Shown piece by piece: positions 11,042 to 23,300 of a stretch of 64,000 nt of DNA. This stretch comes from Theropithecus gelada (lineage: Eukaryota > Chordata > Mammalia > Primates > Cercopithecidae): the NCBI RefSeq assembly GCF_003255815.1, contig NC_037668.1:87279783-87343782 (forward strand). Reading direction: 5' to 3'. A model generated the notes under the pieces. The model saw only the letters and a program-made list of their open reading frames with translations, ran no database searches and was not told the DNA's origin. Every line of letters begins with the position of its first letter. The stretch's first letter is position 1. The position numbers and the translations under genes are program-made.

Positions 11042-11269
11042 GAGCTTCATCCTTGGATTCACACAACCTTTTTCCAACCAAGATACAATAAAACTAATTA
11101 GATTTCTGCTTCTAAATTATAATCACATTTCATAATCACAAGCCTTCCTTGAGAGTCATCTTAATTGAAATTAAGGGTTTTCCTGAATTCGTCAGGTCCA
11201 CATGACTGGCGGTCTTTAGCTTTTTTCCATGAAAAGAGGGGTGCATATCCACAGGCAAATAAAAAAAAT

Positions 11270-11410
11270 ACAGGATATGTTGGTAATAATAACTAGTTAA
11301 TTAATAATGGTTAATGTTCCTACAGTGCTTTACAACTTAGAAGAGTATTTCTTTTCATGCACTATCATATTTTTTTCTTCCACCAAACTTGTAAAATAGG
11401 TTTTATTTCA
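11270..11410 (-). mobile_element. Degraded MIR-like sequence, antisense
   Basis: GTGCTTTACAACTTAGAAGAG and a following CACTATCATATT region resemble the 3' half of MIR in reverse. It is weakly conserved. Confidence 0.4.
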
Positions 11411-11469
11411 GTTTTGCACCTGGGGAAGCCAGAATTGATGAGCTTTGGTCTTTTCCATCTCAGTAGAAG

Positions 11470-12180
11470 GTGTCACAATTCTCCCTGTCATTCAGGACCC
11501 AAACCTAGAAGTCATTCTTGATGCTTCTCTTCTTCCTCTTATACCTTACATTTAACCTATCAACAAGTCCTTTCTGCTTTGCTCCAAAGTGGACCCTGAA
11601 TGAGGCATTCCTGCCCCTCTTCACTATTAGTATCATAGTTCAAAATAGTTTTATTTCTTGCTGGATTTGTGTGCTAGCCTCATAAATGGTCTCCCTGTTT
11701 CTGTCCTTCCCTCTGATAATCCATTCTCCACACAGCAGCCAGAGTGATATTTTAAAAATGTAAATCAGATCATGTTACTCTCCGGCTTAAATTCCTCCAG
11801 TGGCTTCCCATTGCAGTTGGGAAAAAAAAATAACTCCTTGCCATATTCAACAAAGTCTTGCGTGATCTCTCTCTGACTTTTATTGCTTACCATGCCCCCA
11901 CGTAGTCATCATCCAACCACAATAACCTTCTTTTTGTCCCTCAGACATTTCCAGTGTATGTAGCTTTCGCGTTAACTCTGCCCTCTGTCTGGCATGGCCC
12001 TTCTCAAAATATTCACATGGGCTATCTCTTTCTCTTTGTTCAGATCTCAGCTTCAGTGTCATCAGAGAAGAGCTTCCCCTTACCACCCAAACAGTCCCTT
12101 CTTCTACTTCAGCAGTATTCTATTTCCCTGTTGTATTGTATTCTTAGCACTCGTCCCTATCCAAAATTAATCAGTCTTGC
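11470..12180 (+). mobile_element. L2 LINE 3' region, sense
   Basis: A series of L2 landmarks appears in order: CTTGATGCTTCTCTTCTTCC, GGTCTCCCTGTTTCTGTCC, CAGCCAGAGTGATATTTTAA, GATCATGTTACTCTCCGGC, CTTCCCATTGCAG, then a CCTCTGTCTGGCATGGCCC block. It carries stops in all frames, as expected of a relic. Confidence 0.85.
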
Positions 12181-12184
12181 CTAG

Positions 12185-12345
12185 GTGCTTTATAGATATT
12201 AACTTGTTTAATGCCTTTAACCAGTCTAGACAGGTACTACTATATTCGTTTTACTGATGAGGAAATTAAGGCAAGGAGAGGTTAAGTAAATTGCTCAAGG
12301 TCACACAGTGAGTAATGGAGCCAGAGACAGGTCTGCTCTAGATCC
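12185..12345 (-). mobile_element. MIR SINE, antisense
   Basis: GATGAGGAAATTAAGGCAAG, TTAAGTAAATTGCTCAAGG and TCACACAGTGAGTAATGGAG form the reverse of the MIR core and 5' half. Confidence 0.85.
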
Positions 12346-13854
12346 TGCACATCTGTCCATGAAGCTGCAGTCTCCCGGCCTGGGCTGCGCTGATACAGCT
12401 GCAGTTCTCAGACCAAGTTCAATAAGAGTCCCAGTTCTAGTCCAGTGATACCTGAAGTCACATGTTTCATTCTGGGCCTCACATTTATGAAAGGCACTGA
12501 CGTCATGCTCCAGATGGAAAACATAATTTAAAGCCAGTGAATTTAAGAAGCAGTTGAACAGTTTTGGGTTGTCACATCAAATTGCCTGCCCAAGGTCAAA
12601 ATATTAGCAAATTATAGATCTAGATTTTAATTGAGAGTTGTCTGACATCCCCCTCCTCAATGCTGACTTGAGATTATTCAAGATGACAGAAGATAAGTGC
12701 TGCCTCAGAGGTTCCTTCCTCCCTCTCTGTCTTTGAAAAAGCACAAGGAGAAGAGGGCTGAAGATGTAGCTGTCCAGTAAATTGGAACCATCTCGGCTCC
12801 TCTGAAATTCTAGAAGAATGAGTGAACAGTATGATACCTTGCAAAACTTCATGTGTCTTAATCACATTAAAATTCACAATTCAGTTTTGGATTTATTTTT
12901 CCTTGCTTTGTGAAAGTTATTGACTTGGGACTTGCTTCTGGATCTCAGTTGGACGTCTGACCTCATGCCATTATTGTCATCCATTTAGAGGTCATTTATT
13001 TCAGTGTTCTTGAAAGGCAGCCATTCCCAATGGTTGGCCTTCTCTATTGCATGTGACACATTGTAGCTCTTCTGCTTAGCTTTTCTTGGCCACCCAGCTA
13101 GCAGGTGGTGACTTTGGCCTCCATTGTGGCCCTTACCTCTGACTTTGTAGCTCCTCTGCAGTACTCTTCGCTCTGGTTCTGTGGAGTTTTGACTCCGAGA
13201 TACCCATGACCTTTTAAGTTTCCCAGCACCAGCTAACCTTTCTGAGAATCTGCATCAGAGGGCTGCAGTGGTCAGGGTGGCAGGTCACCAGTTGACTAAT
13301 GGCCTCCTCCAAGGTTTGCTGGCAGACACTGCGTTGCTGTGAACCCTATTGATCCCAGAAGTTTGCCTGCTGCTTAGACAGTCTTTGCGGGCGTGAGGAG
13401 GTAGTGAGTCATGGAGCCACCACCCTTGCTACCCATCTGTTCTTGTGGTGAGGAGAACAAAGATGATCTCTTTGTGGTATCATAAAACCTAGAAAGACAT
13501 TAAAAATTCCGTTAAAATTTCATACCCTTTTAGCTCTTGAAATGTACAATCTATTACGAGGGGAAAAAAAATAAAACCCACTGTAATTTTCCCCCCACTG
13601 CCCTTACTTCAGAGGCTACTTAAGGGACCAGGTAATGATTTTACGGTGTTTATTAATACTTCATGTTCTGCTTCCCTCCCCCATTCATGTGTCTTTAAAT
13701 TGAAAGCACAGAAACTGCCAGGGGATCTTTAAAATCCAGAGCTTTTGCGATGTCATATGTTGTTCTGTTATCGACATTGTATGTAGAGATCTATTGTTGA
13801 CTCAGTGCTGGGCATGGAGTAGGGGGGCAGTATTTATTTTTAAAATGCACTTTG
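12346..13854. other. Unassigned intronic sequence
   Basis: About 1.5 kb in which I recognise no repeat family or exon. Open frames are short and have no recognisable domain. Confidence 0.5.
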
Positions 13855-14030
13855 GAGTAATGGAAATAACATGAGTTTTGGAGCCAGATATACATGAGTT
13901 TGAATCCTGGCCCTGCCATTTACTACCTTTGTGACTGGTGTCAAACAAGTTACTTAACCTCTGAAGGCCACTCAGTTCAACCACTTTCCAGATTGGGAAA
14001 GTAATACCTCTCTCTGGTAATCTGGATGAC
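13855..14030 (+). mobile_element. MIR SINE, sense
   Basis: GAGTTTTGGAGCCAGATATAC, TTTGAATCCTGGCCCTGCC and AAGTTACTTAACCTCTGAAGG are consecutive MIR landmarks. Confidence 0.85.
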
Positions 14031-14299
14031 CTCACACAGAGACCTCTTAATGCAGGCCTCATGGGAACAATCTTGTCTTATCCTAATGTCCAGATAATTT
14101 TTAGTTTTTCTTAGTTGTTCTGAGTAATTACTTTTATTTTCTCTGTCTCTCGTGGGTATCATGTAGAGTAACTGCAAGATATCCCTCACCCCTTTGGCTG
14201 CTTGGGAATTGACAGAATATTGAAGACTCATCTATAGTAGATTTATAAGCCATTGGTATAAAGCTATAACCTCACCTCAACTTATTTTGTTCCCATGTT

Positions 14300-14455
14300 T
14301 GGTTTATTTAATATTTGATCCCACTTACCTCATTTTATATTTGCCTACTAGTTATAAGCTGCCTGAAATAATTTATAACATAGCATGTAGAAATATGTCT
14401 GGAACATAGTAGGTACTCAATAGATAATTTGGTAAATGAATGAATAAATAAGCAT
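14300..14455 (+). mobile_element. L2 3' end, sense
   Basis: CTGGAACATAGTAGGTACTC followed by AATGAATGAATAAATAAG is the typical L2 terminus. Confidence 0.65.
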
Positions 14456-14479
14456 TAGAGATACAGATACAATATGTTT

Positions 14480-14800
14480 CAGAGGAGAATTAAATAAAAC
14501 AGGGCAAGATAATGAGTTTGTGCCTTTGAGATATCTAAATAAAAATGTAGAGTAGGCATTTGGATCTATGCTGGGAAAAAAGGCTAGAAATAGAGATTTG
14601 GAAGTCATCAGTGTAGATGATATTTGAAGCCATAGATATGTGAGAGACTCTAGAGGGAGAAGAGAAATTTTAGTAATTTAGAGGCTAGGTAGAGGAAGAT
14701 GCGCCTGCAAAGGAGGCTAAGGATGTACCTGTGAAGGGCAGGGAGATAATGAGGAGATTTTGGAAGGGGAGGGAACAATCTCCAAGGATGCTGAAAAAGG
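14480..14800 (+). mobile_element. Ancient interspersed repeat, family not assigned
   Basis: GAGATATCTAAATAAAAATG, TGGAAGTCATCAGTGTAGATG and the purine-rich run after it follow the internal order of the same ancient repeat seen near 9080. Confidence in the limits is low. Confidence 0.4.
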
Positions 14801-14889
14801 AAGAGAGATAAGAACTGGATATTGTTCATTTGATATAGTGACTCAGGGACCTTAGTGAAAGTCACTTGCTTATAATAGTGAGGCAGAAG

Positions 14890-15110
14890 ATAAAGTTGTA
14901 TAGTAGCCACAGCTAACACTGAGCACAGAGGCTGTGCCAAGTGCTTAATGTGGACTGTTACATTACAACAACCTGATGAGATGTGTAGTCATCTCACCTC
15001 ATTCCCATTTTTTACAGAAAATCAAAATGAGGCATAAAGAAGTTAATCACCCAAGGTCATATGGCTGGGTTCAAGCCAAGACAGATGTCAGGACTTAGAA
15101 CCATAGCTGA
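14890..15110 (-). mobile_element. MIR SINE, antisense
   Basis: TGCCAAGTGCTTAATGTGG, then CCCATTTTTTACAGAAAATC and CACCCAAGGTCATATGGC, give the reverse MIR. Confidence 0.75.
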
Positions 15111-15799
15111 GAGAATGAAGCCAGAGTTTAGATAACTCAAGAAATTTGGTCGGAGTGTGGGGGGAGAGAGAGATGGGGTGGTCACTAGGGGAGGAAGATG
15201 GTTGGAAATAGGTAGAGTGTTTCGCTGTTTGGTTGGTTGATTGTTGGAAGATGGAGATTTGCTTGGGCATGTCTGATTGCTGAGAAGAAGATTCTAGTAG
15301 TGAGTGACAGGTTGCTGATACCCAGAGAGAAGGGAGAATCAGTACTGTAGGTCCAGAGAAGGCAGGCAGGATTAGCCTTGGAATACAGACTTTCTATTTT
15401 AATAGGTAGGAAGAAGACAAAAATGGTTCAGATCTGAGGAGCAGCATGCACTCGGAAGGGGGAAGTTAAGGGATTTCCCTTCATGTGGCTTCTGTTTTCT
15501 TTGTGAAGTAAAAAGTGAGATGATCTTCTGACAGGGTGGTAGCCAAGTGAGAGAGTCAGAATGTGGAAAAGGTTTAAAATAGAAGTACAGAGGATGGGGA
15601 AAAGATGATTAGAGAAGACTTGGAGGATATCAAATGGTACACAGAACTCTGTTAGGGGTCGTCATGAATTTATTATAAATCTGCACTGTGGTGTGATTTT
15701 CTCCAGCAGCACTCAGCATCTGGTTGTAAGCACAAAGGAAAGGGTTGTTCTTTTGTTTTAGGAATCTTAATGAATAGCAATAGTCTGTTCTACAAGTCC
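15111..15799. other. Purine-rich unassigned intronic sequence
   Basis: AG-rich on the + strand. Part may extend the ancient repeat at 14480, but I cannot delimit it. No gene was seen. Confidence 0.4.
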
Positions 15800-16250
15800 T
15801 TGACACCACCTTCTTCTATATGCTGTATCTAATCAGTTACCAAGTGCTGTCAGTCTTATGCTTCAAATACCTCTATAATTCATGAACTCTTTCCACCTCA
15901 AAGTGCTAACAAGCATGCGTTCCCATAATCTCACACCTGGATTGTTCAACAGGCTTCTAACACTTGTCGTTGAATGGAGACTTGCCTTTTTCAATCCATC
16001 CTGAACACTACAGCCAGCATGAACTTTTTTATAATGAAAATCTAATCTAATCCTGTGACCTCCCAGCATAAACCTTGCCAAGTCTTCCCAATGCTTTTAG
16101 GGCAAAAATCAAAAACCCTATTATGGTCTCCCCTCCTTCTGGCACCACTGTTTCCATTGATCTCTGACCTCAGTGGACATCTTTCGTTTTTCTGCACATG
16201 ACACCCTTCTCACCACAAGACCTGCTCTCATGGTCTTGTTTTGCTTCCAG
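15800..16250 (+). mobile_element. L2 LINE 3' region, sense
   Basis: CAGTTACCAAGTGCTGTCAG, CACACCTGGATTGTTCAACAG and a TCCCAATGCTTTTAGGGCAA block follow the L2 3' consensus order. Confidence 0.7.
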
Positions 16251-16479
16251 TATCAAATTCATGTTCCAGGAAGAAGGATAAGGATAAAGGGCAAAAGTAT
16301 GGACTTTGCTTCTGTTCCAGTGTTAACTCTGAAACCTCACTCAGTCTCTTATGCCTACATGTCAATGGCCAGAACTGTATTACATACCACTACCTGCAAG
16401 GGAATCTGGGAAAAGATCCATTTTTTTTGCCAGTCACATTTCAGCTTCCAATAAAATGAGAGTTGTGTTATTTAAAAAG

Positions 16480-17110
16480 AAGAGGAGGAAGGGCACTAGG
16501 TAAGCAACCTGGAGTGCCACCTTCAATGAGGAGGTGTTTTTCAGATAAAGAGTTGAGTGAAGGGGATGCTGACAGAAGTGACAGCATGGATACAGTTCAG
16601 TGCTGAGCAATATGGTGTGGGAAGAAGGTGCTGGAACACTGAGTTTGAGGCAGGGAATAGGGAGGGAGGAAACAGAGAAGTAGACAGGGACCAAAAAATC
16701 ATAATGCCCTTCTTCTATTCCAGCTGAGGAACTTAAACTTCACCCCATGTGTTAACCTCTAAATGAGATCTTACATGCCAGGTGATGTCAAGCAAGATGG
16801 TCTACTGGGTATGGAGAGAAATGTTGGTATTTTTATTTATCTTCATTTTTATTTCATTTTATTTAAATTCTATTTTTAGGTATGCTTCTTGACATGCACA
16901 CATATAATTTATAAGTTCAGTAGTATATTATATACAGTTTATAAGTAATAAATAGCCATGTTGGGAGTCCATCTGAAGACTTTTTTCTTAGTGACATGCA
17001 CAGTCAAAATGTTTAGAAACTATTGCATTAGGCATCAGGGAACTGTTAAAACATTTTAAACAAGGAAATGATGTGATCCAAATTGAATATGGTCCAATTT
17101 GCCTTTTGTT
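16480..17110 (+). mobile_element. Ancient interspersed repeat, interrupted, family not assigned
   Basis: Purine-rich 16520-16690, then AGGAACTTAAACTTCACCCC, and after an AT-rich gap AACAAGGAAATGATGTGATCC at about 17060. This order matches the distal half of the ancient repeat noted at 9080. Confidence 0.4.
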
Positions 17111-17129
17111 TCCCCTATAGAGTTCTTTA

Positions 17130-17300
17130 AATTTTTAAAAATTTTAGAATGTTAGTACTTAGAAAGAAACGTTAGGGAGCATCAACTCTGTTATAAGTAA
17201 GATAACTAAGGCCCAGGAATATTAAATAATTAGAACCATTAATTTGTGGCTGAGCTGGAGCCCCATCCAACCTGGGTCTCATCTCCTCCCAGTGGTCTTT
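17130..17300 (-). mobile_element. MIR3-like SINE, antisense
   Basis: GATAACTAAGGCCCAGGAAT, CTGAGCTGGAGCCCCATCC and CTGGGTCTCATCTCCTCCC resemble reversed MIR3. Confidence 0.55.
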
Positions 17301-18340
17301 TGTGGCCCTGTGCAGAGTGCTTTCTCTCTTCCTGAATGCACATCCCTATTCCTCAGCAAATACTCTTCTCATCAGAACTATGACATGTGGGAACCAAGAG
17401 GGGAGTAAAAGGGCATATTTCTAAAAATCATGAAAACTAAGAAATCTGTTTTGTAAAAATGAATCACCTATTTAACCTCAGGGTTCTGTTGACTCTTTAG
17501 CTATCAACATGGAAGTCTCTAGGTACCGATTTCTGCAGGTTCTGTTTTCATGATGCCCGACCCATCAGCAGTTTAGCTGAGACACACCATTGTACAATGT
17601 CAATATTTTAGGTATTGTATTTGCAAGGCCAGCGGTCTAAGTAAGCGAATGAACTGAACAGATTTCTGACTTGGTAAGACAGAGACTTTCTAAGGGGTAC
17701 ACTGCCCCACTTTATCTTACCCCTGTGTATATGAAGAAACACGTGTTTGCCCATGGGAATGTGTATGTATTTGGATCTATTTCACAGAGTATCTTATAAA
17801 AACTGATATGAAAAGCAAGTCAGATTTATAGAATCCTGTTTCCTGAGGTTGTGAATACTAGTTCAGGACTTTGCTGACTACTTTTTGACCAGTGTAACTG
17901 ATTTATTTCCCCATGCCATCATCAACCCAGCTATGCAAGTACAGGAAGACAGGGACTCTAATAACCAGATGGTGATCAAGATCTGTGTTCTCTTGGGGAT
18001 ACTAAACTATTCTGAAAATTCAGTTTATAGGGGTACAGACTAAGGGTTATACATTTCCAAACAAATGTGTTTGTCAAGTTGATGATCATGTTTACCAAGA
18101 TTGTTTTATCACCAGCTGAGTCCTCTTTTAATGGCTTAGGTCACCCTGGAATTATTTCAAAAACCAGCCTGATGTTTAGAACCTCCTGTGGGCTCAGGCT
18201 TGCCAGACACAAATCTAAAATGAAGCCTGTAGCCTTCATGGTAGCACACTCTAACCTCAAGCACAATTATATGAATCATGGACAAATGTTTTCACTTTCA
18301 AGCAAGTGTTTGCCTCAGCAAAAATGACCACTTATTTAAG
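17301..18340. other. Unassigned intronic sequence
   Basis: No repeat, RNA gene or exon was recognised. Confidence 0.5.
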
Positions 18341-18344
18341 AGAG

Positions 18345-18471
18345 CTGCATATATATATATATACACACAGTTTTGGCTATAAGAATCTTGACTGTATTTC
18401 CCACGGAGAATTATAGATTTATACATGTGTCTCTCTGTGTGTGTGTGTGTCTGTGTGTATGTATATATAAA
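18345..18471 (+). repeat. AT and GT microsatellites
   Basis: An (AT)n run with a short ACAC tail lies at 18348-18369, and an interrupted (GT)n tract at about 18430-18471. Confidence 0.85.
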
Positions 18472-18625
18472 CACCATATTCTGTGTCTTTTATATGTAGT
18501 ATCACTTGATTATTATAACTACTATGAAGTGTTATCGTTCTTCTCATTTTATAGGTGAGGAAACTGAAGCTCAGAGAGGTGAAATAACATCACAAAGCTA
18601 AGAGGTGGTAAATTTGGCACTTTTA
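18472..18625 (-). mobile_element. MIR SINE, antisense
   Basis: CATTTTATAGGTGAGGAAAC and GAAGCTCAGAGAGGTGAAAT are reverse MIR core sequence, with the 5' half of the element following. Confidence 0.85.
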
Positions 18626-18689
18626 AAATTATCTAGTTATTACAAAAGTTGATTTTCAAAAAACAAACTTAACTGACATTTCCGTTTGG

Positions 18690-18960
18690 GGCCTCCGTTT
18701 TCTCCTCTATGAACTGAGGAGGATTGAATTCAGTGATTCTCAAACCAGAGCATGTATCAGAACCACCTGGGGGAATTCTTAAAACACTAATTCCTGGGCC
18801 TGCTTAGAGTTTCTGAGTCGGAAATTCTCGGGAGCGATTAAGAACTGGCATTTCCAATAAGTTCCCAAGTGGTGATCCCCAGCCATACTTTGAGATCCAC
18901 TGGAGTAGATGATCTCTCAGTGTCTTCCAGCTGTTACATCCTGGAGGGTCAGCGACCTGC
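18690..18960 (+). mobile_element. MIR3-like SINE, sense, split by MER20
   Basis: TTTTCTCCTCTATGAACTGAG before the hAT element, and GAGTAGATGATCTCTCAGTG with CTTCCAGCTG after it, are the two parts of one MIR3. The DNA transposon therefore inserted into it. Confidence 0.65.
18731..18902 (-). mobile_element. MER20-like hAT-Charlie MITE
   Basis: Terminal inverted repeats CAGTGATTCTCAAACC and TTTGAGATCCACTG bound 172 bp with CACCTGGGGGAATTCTTAAA and AGTTTCTGAGTCGG inside. It is a non-autonomous hAT element with no ORF. The 8-bp duplication is too decayed to read. Confidence 0.85.
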
Positions 18961-19099
18961 CTAACTTCATTGATGTGTGGCCAAAAATACTACTTCTTCA
19001 CGGAGTGACTTTCCTACTACTTTGGCCAAGTTCGGTGGTTAGCCAGGAAAATTCTCGACATGAATGGAGGAAAATGCTGGTGAAAATCACTCCTCCATG

Positions 19100-19290
19100 T
19101 GTTTATTAACTCATTTGCCAGACTAATATTGACTGAGTATACCCTTTGCAGATATTGTGCTACATACTGGAGATACCGCATGTGAAGATATTTGGCCCCT
19201 GCCTGTGAGATGCCTATCAACTAAGGAGAAAACACATAATTAATTTATTGTTATTACTAAAAGGGAAGTGCTAAGACCTATGAGAATAAA
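19100..19290 (+). mobile_element. Ancient interspersed repeat, family not assigned
   Basis: TTGACTGAGTATACCCTTTG, CTACATACTGGAGATACCGC and GAGATGCCTATCAACTAAGG follow the 5' part of the ancient repeat class noted at 9080. Confidence 0.4.
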
Positions 19291-19784
19291 ATACTTCTAT
19301 AGGATTTGTGATGGTGACTTCAAACTTTTCCTAAACAGGCCTATTTTCTACTGTGGTCTTAAGTCATAAATTGTCTATTCTCTGTATCTAGTTTGATTCT
19401 GTTCTTAGCTTTTTGACGTATTTCTTTATTGGGGTAGGTCAGTAAGTGGTGTTTTCATTTAATTTTTACCAACCTAGGCATTACCTTCCTGCCCTAGATG
19501 AAACCTTAGCTTTGTCCAAAATTTGCATTTTCATTTTTAGCATATAGTGACAGTTTAAATCAACAGCAAAAGCAGAAACCCTTGTCTAAAGCAATTTCCT
19601 CACTGTTATTCCAACTTCAATGAAATGAGAAATCCTAGGGAGATGAATTCAGATTGTCATCTCTACTCGCATCCTAACAGTTTGGCTTTTTGAAAAAAAA
19701 TAAAAGATGAAGGAAACAGGGCTCTTGAAGGGAAGATGTCTACTGTAAAAAAATAGAGAAAGGAAATAGTATAGTGTACTGATA

Positions 19785-20035
19785 ATGGTTATCATTTGTT
19801 GAGTATGCATTATGTGCCAGGGACTGTCGCCAAACATTTTACATGAATTAGCAGGTGAACTTCCCCAGTAACCAGTGAGGTACAGGTACCATTAATTATC
19901 TTCCTTTTACAGATACGGAAATTGAAGCTCACTGAGGGTAGATAACTGTCCCAAAGTCTCATGGTTATTTGATGGAGGAACAGGAATTCAAAAGCAGGCC
20001 TGACTCCAAAATCTCATGCTTTTTACCGGTAAATT
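19785..20035 (-). mobile_element. MIR SINE, antisense
   Basis: TGAGTATGCATTATGTGCCAG, CTTTTACAGATACGGAAATTG and AAGCAGGCCTGACTCC give a nearly full-length reverse MIR. Confidence 0.85.
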
Positions 20036-21064
20036 AGATCTCCAGTCATTTGAATCCATGCATTTTTCATAGGGATGGTGCTGACTCATTTGGCTTCCTG
20101 GTTTTCTGACTCATCTCACTGAATAGGGCCAGATCCGATATGTCTTCTGCATTCTCCCTTATATCATCTGTCTCCCTGCTGCCTTTTCTATTATGGTCCA
20201 CCTGCTCCATCATCTTCTTTCCATGGGCCTTAAAGGAATACCTTCTTGTGGACTGTCTCTGTGATGCAGTAGAAATCCGGTAAGCTTGCCAGGGTGTTAA
20301 AAGTGCATTTGTTTAGGACTGTAATGTTTATTTGAAAGGGACTTTCAATCACAGACATGACTTTTTTATGAGCCTCATTATATATCCTTGTGATTGGAAA
20401 AATGCATCAGTAAATAATGCCTCCATGAAGAGTCACTCTCACTTGCATTATTTTAAAAGATTTGGTAATAAAAGGTACTCAGATTATTGATAATCCATAA
20501 TTAATGTGAAGTAAATAATACGTGTTTTCAAATAAAATTCACCACGATAGTGATGAGAGTATGGGCTTTTATCTTTCTTTGTAAGTCAGAGACTTATAAA
20601 TGATAGGTTATCCATCACTAAGGAATATGCAGACACATTAATTTTAGCATTCAGTTTTTTCTCTCTCTTTTCTAAAAACCATGATTCTATTCTTCAAAAG
20701 AAAAGGTGGTTTTATTATTTTTCCAGCTCTTTAAAATGGTTCAAAAGTCTTGGCCAGCAAACACCTTTTTAAAAAATCAATTCTTCAGTAATTTAGAGTG
20801 AGTCACACCCATATGGGGGGGATGTGCTTTCAAAATAATTAAAGTAGAGGAGGCAGGATTTTAGATCTTGAGAAAATGTGCTTGGAAAATGTCCTTTGAT
20901 TTGTTATCAATCCCAAAGCTTTGATAAAATAGGATTAGCTGGAATCAACTTCTGAACTTTCTCACTAGCTAGTGGTATGTTACCAGTAGTTCAGAGAATG
21001 CTGAATGCCCATCTAATCTACACCGTCATCCCTTTTATTAACAAAACTTAGGCTGTTAGGGATA
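20036..21064. other. Unassigned intronic sequence
   Basis: About 1 kb with no repeat or exon that I recognise; moderately AT-rich. Confidence 0.5.
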
Positions 21065-21430
21065 CATCAGGATCTTTCATTATAGACTACATTTCCCAGC
21101 TCCCTTTACAGCTACACATGTTCACCTAAGTGTTGGCCAATGAGGTGTAAGCAGACGTGTCCTGCAGGATTCCTGAGAAGGCTCCTTTACAGAGACCAGG
21201 CAGTGGCCATCCTCTTTCCCTCCCCTGGGTCTAAGTCAGGTAGGTTGGCTGGAATTGTAGCATTGATTTTGGATAAGGGGGACAGGTGCTGTACTCCAAG
21301 GATGGCAGAACAGTGAGCTTTCGTGGAACTTCTGTACCAGCCTTGGATTCACTACCTCTGGACTTTGTTTATATGTGTAGGAAATTTGTTTTTGTTGTTG
21401 TTGTTTTGCTTTATTAAAAGTCACTATTTC
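21065..21430 (+). mobile_element. Unassigned medium-reiteration repeat (LTR-like)
   Basis: GACTACATTTCCCAGCTCCC, GTTGGCCAATGAGGTGTAAG and a TGTTTTGCTTTATTAAAAG end fit a common old repeat whose name I cannot fix. A (TTG)n stretch lies near 21391-21405. Confidence 0.5.
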
Positions 21431-21529
21431 GTACATTTGTAGCTATACTTAATCATAACTTATAAAAATGGTGACTTATAAGGTTTGGGAAAACAACAGT
21501 TAAGTTAAGGTAGTAAGTTTAGCTATCAT

Positions 21530-21720
21530 TATTGAGCAACTACTATGTGCTAGGAACTGTTCTAAGATCTTTATTTGTAATAGCTCACATAACTCATTCA
21601 ACAGTCTTCTAAGAGACTTACCCCCATTTACAGATGATCAAACAGTCACAGAGAGGTTAAATAACTTGCCCAAGATCACACAGCCAAGCCAGGAGTTAAA
21701 ACCTTCAGTCTATCTCTTGA
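21530..21720 (-). mobile_element. MIR SINE, antisense
   Basis: GAGCAACTACTATGTGCTAGG, CCATTTACAGATGATCAAAC and TTGCCCAAGATCACACAGCC are strong MIR landmarks. Confidence 0.88.
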
Positions 21721-23135
21721 ACTTTTTCTAAATCACTGTGATGAAGTGACTTGACAACATTCTAAAAACAAGTAAAGCTGGTCCTAAACTCCAACTTTTC
21801 CCCATGTAGGAGACCTGTCTCCTAGCCTTGTTGCTAATTATGTGAGTTGGCCTCTGGCACATCACTTAGAGCCCCTGTGCCTCAGACTTAACAGTAATAA
21901 GAGGTGTGGGACAATACCTCACCATTGTTTATTATCCATTCTGAGCCTGGCACTATGCCAGACACACAGATGTGTGAATGACAGCCCACCCAGAGGGAGA
22001 CCATGCATTAGTCAAGGAGACAAGGCCTGAACACCCAAGAAAAGCCAAGGAGCAGCAAGGGAAGTGCAGAACCACAATGTCACTACATCCTGGAGAGCTC
22101 TTGGTGCTTGATATGTGGCTGGCAACCAGTGGCTATCCCTGGAACCGAAGTGACAATGCACGTTAAGTGCCCTGTGAGCAGGCAGAAATAAATGTTGTGA
22201 ATCAAAAGAAGAGGGAAGCTTTGCATCTAAAGGATTCAGGGACACATAGTAAGTGCTTTGGTTCGTGTTGGTTGTGCCAGTAAATGAAGGAGTCTTGTAG
22301 TTGGTAAGATGTGGGGAGGTGATGGGAAGTTAGACTCTTACCCCTTCTGGCTTTCTCTGCCCCAGGGCTAGTTCCTGGAACACACCGTGTGCTCCCCTGC
22401 CTTGGTACCTACACACAGGTACCTACCTGTTGACTTGGGATGCTTTGCCAGCCTTTCATCCTGGCTACCTTCTTATCCTCCTGGTCTCAGAAGAAAATGA
22501 CCTATATGGAGGCTCTCCTAAGTAGACCGCATCCCACTTATTTGCTCTACTGTGTGGTGAAATCCCATCAAAATGGAGGATATGGCTCCAAAGTCAGTGC
22601 ATACTGTCAACAGTGAATCAGCCAAGAGGATCCTTGAAAATCTCTGAGGGAACTATCTCCACAGTGGAAACCGATAAGCTATCTCCACTAAGTCTAACAC
22701 ATTAATTCCAGTATTTCTTTTTTCCCTGTTCGAGATAGCTGTCCTATTTTAAAGTCTAGGTTGTATGAAAAAAATCTAGGTCACATGTAGCCAAGCTATA
22801 GGTTATACATCCAAGGAGTGTCGTGTACATAGACCCTCATGATGTGAGTGACACACCCCTGAGGTTTTTCAGTGTATATAGAACTGTACACAGTGGATGT
22901 ATTAGGGTCAGATGTAGCAAAAGGAGATATTCACACGAAAAGAAAATAGACACTGAAGCCAACCCAGAAAAGAGCTGATTTACACTCCAGTCTAGGGTTG
23001 AGCTCCCTGTGTAGGATGGTGAAATGAATCACTTGCATTATTTATATTGTTTAATTTCTCTCTGCATCTCCTTTATTTGCTTCCTGAAACCTATGCACAG
23101 TTGACTTTGTGTGTCTATCCCTGCAAAAACCACAG
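21721..23135. other. Unassigned intronic sequence
   Basis: About 1.4 kb with no recognised repeat or gene. Short overlapping open frames on both strands (21842-22245) have no recognisable protein features. Confidence 0.5.
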
Positions 23136-23139
23136 ATCT

Positions 23140-23300
23140 TCACTTCCTATTATAACACTTATCACATTTGAATTTTTCATGGATTGTTTGTAATTATGGG
23201 TTATATGTTCCTGCCAGATTATACATTCCATGAAGGCAGGGGCCATGTCCATCTCATTACCTGCTGTGGCCCAGCACCTGCATGGTACCTGGCACACAGT
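23140..23300 (+). mobile_element. L2 3' end, sense
   Basis: TATAACACTTATCACATTTG, CATTCCATGAAGGCAGGGGC and GTACCTGGCACACA are the L2 terminus. Confidence 0.75.
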
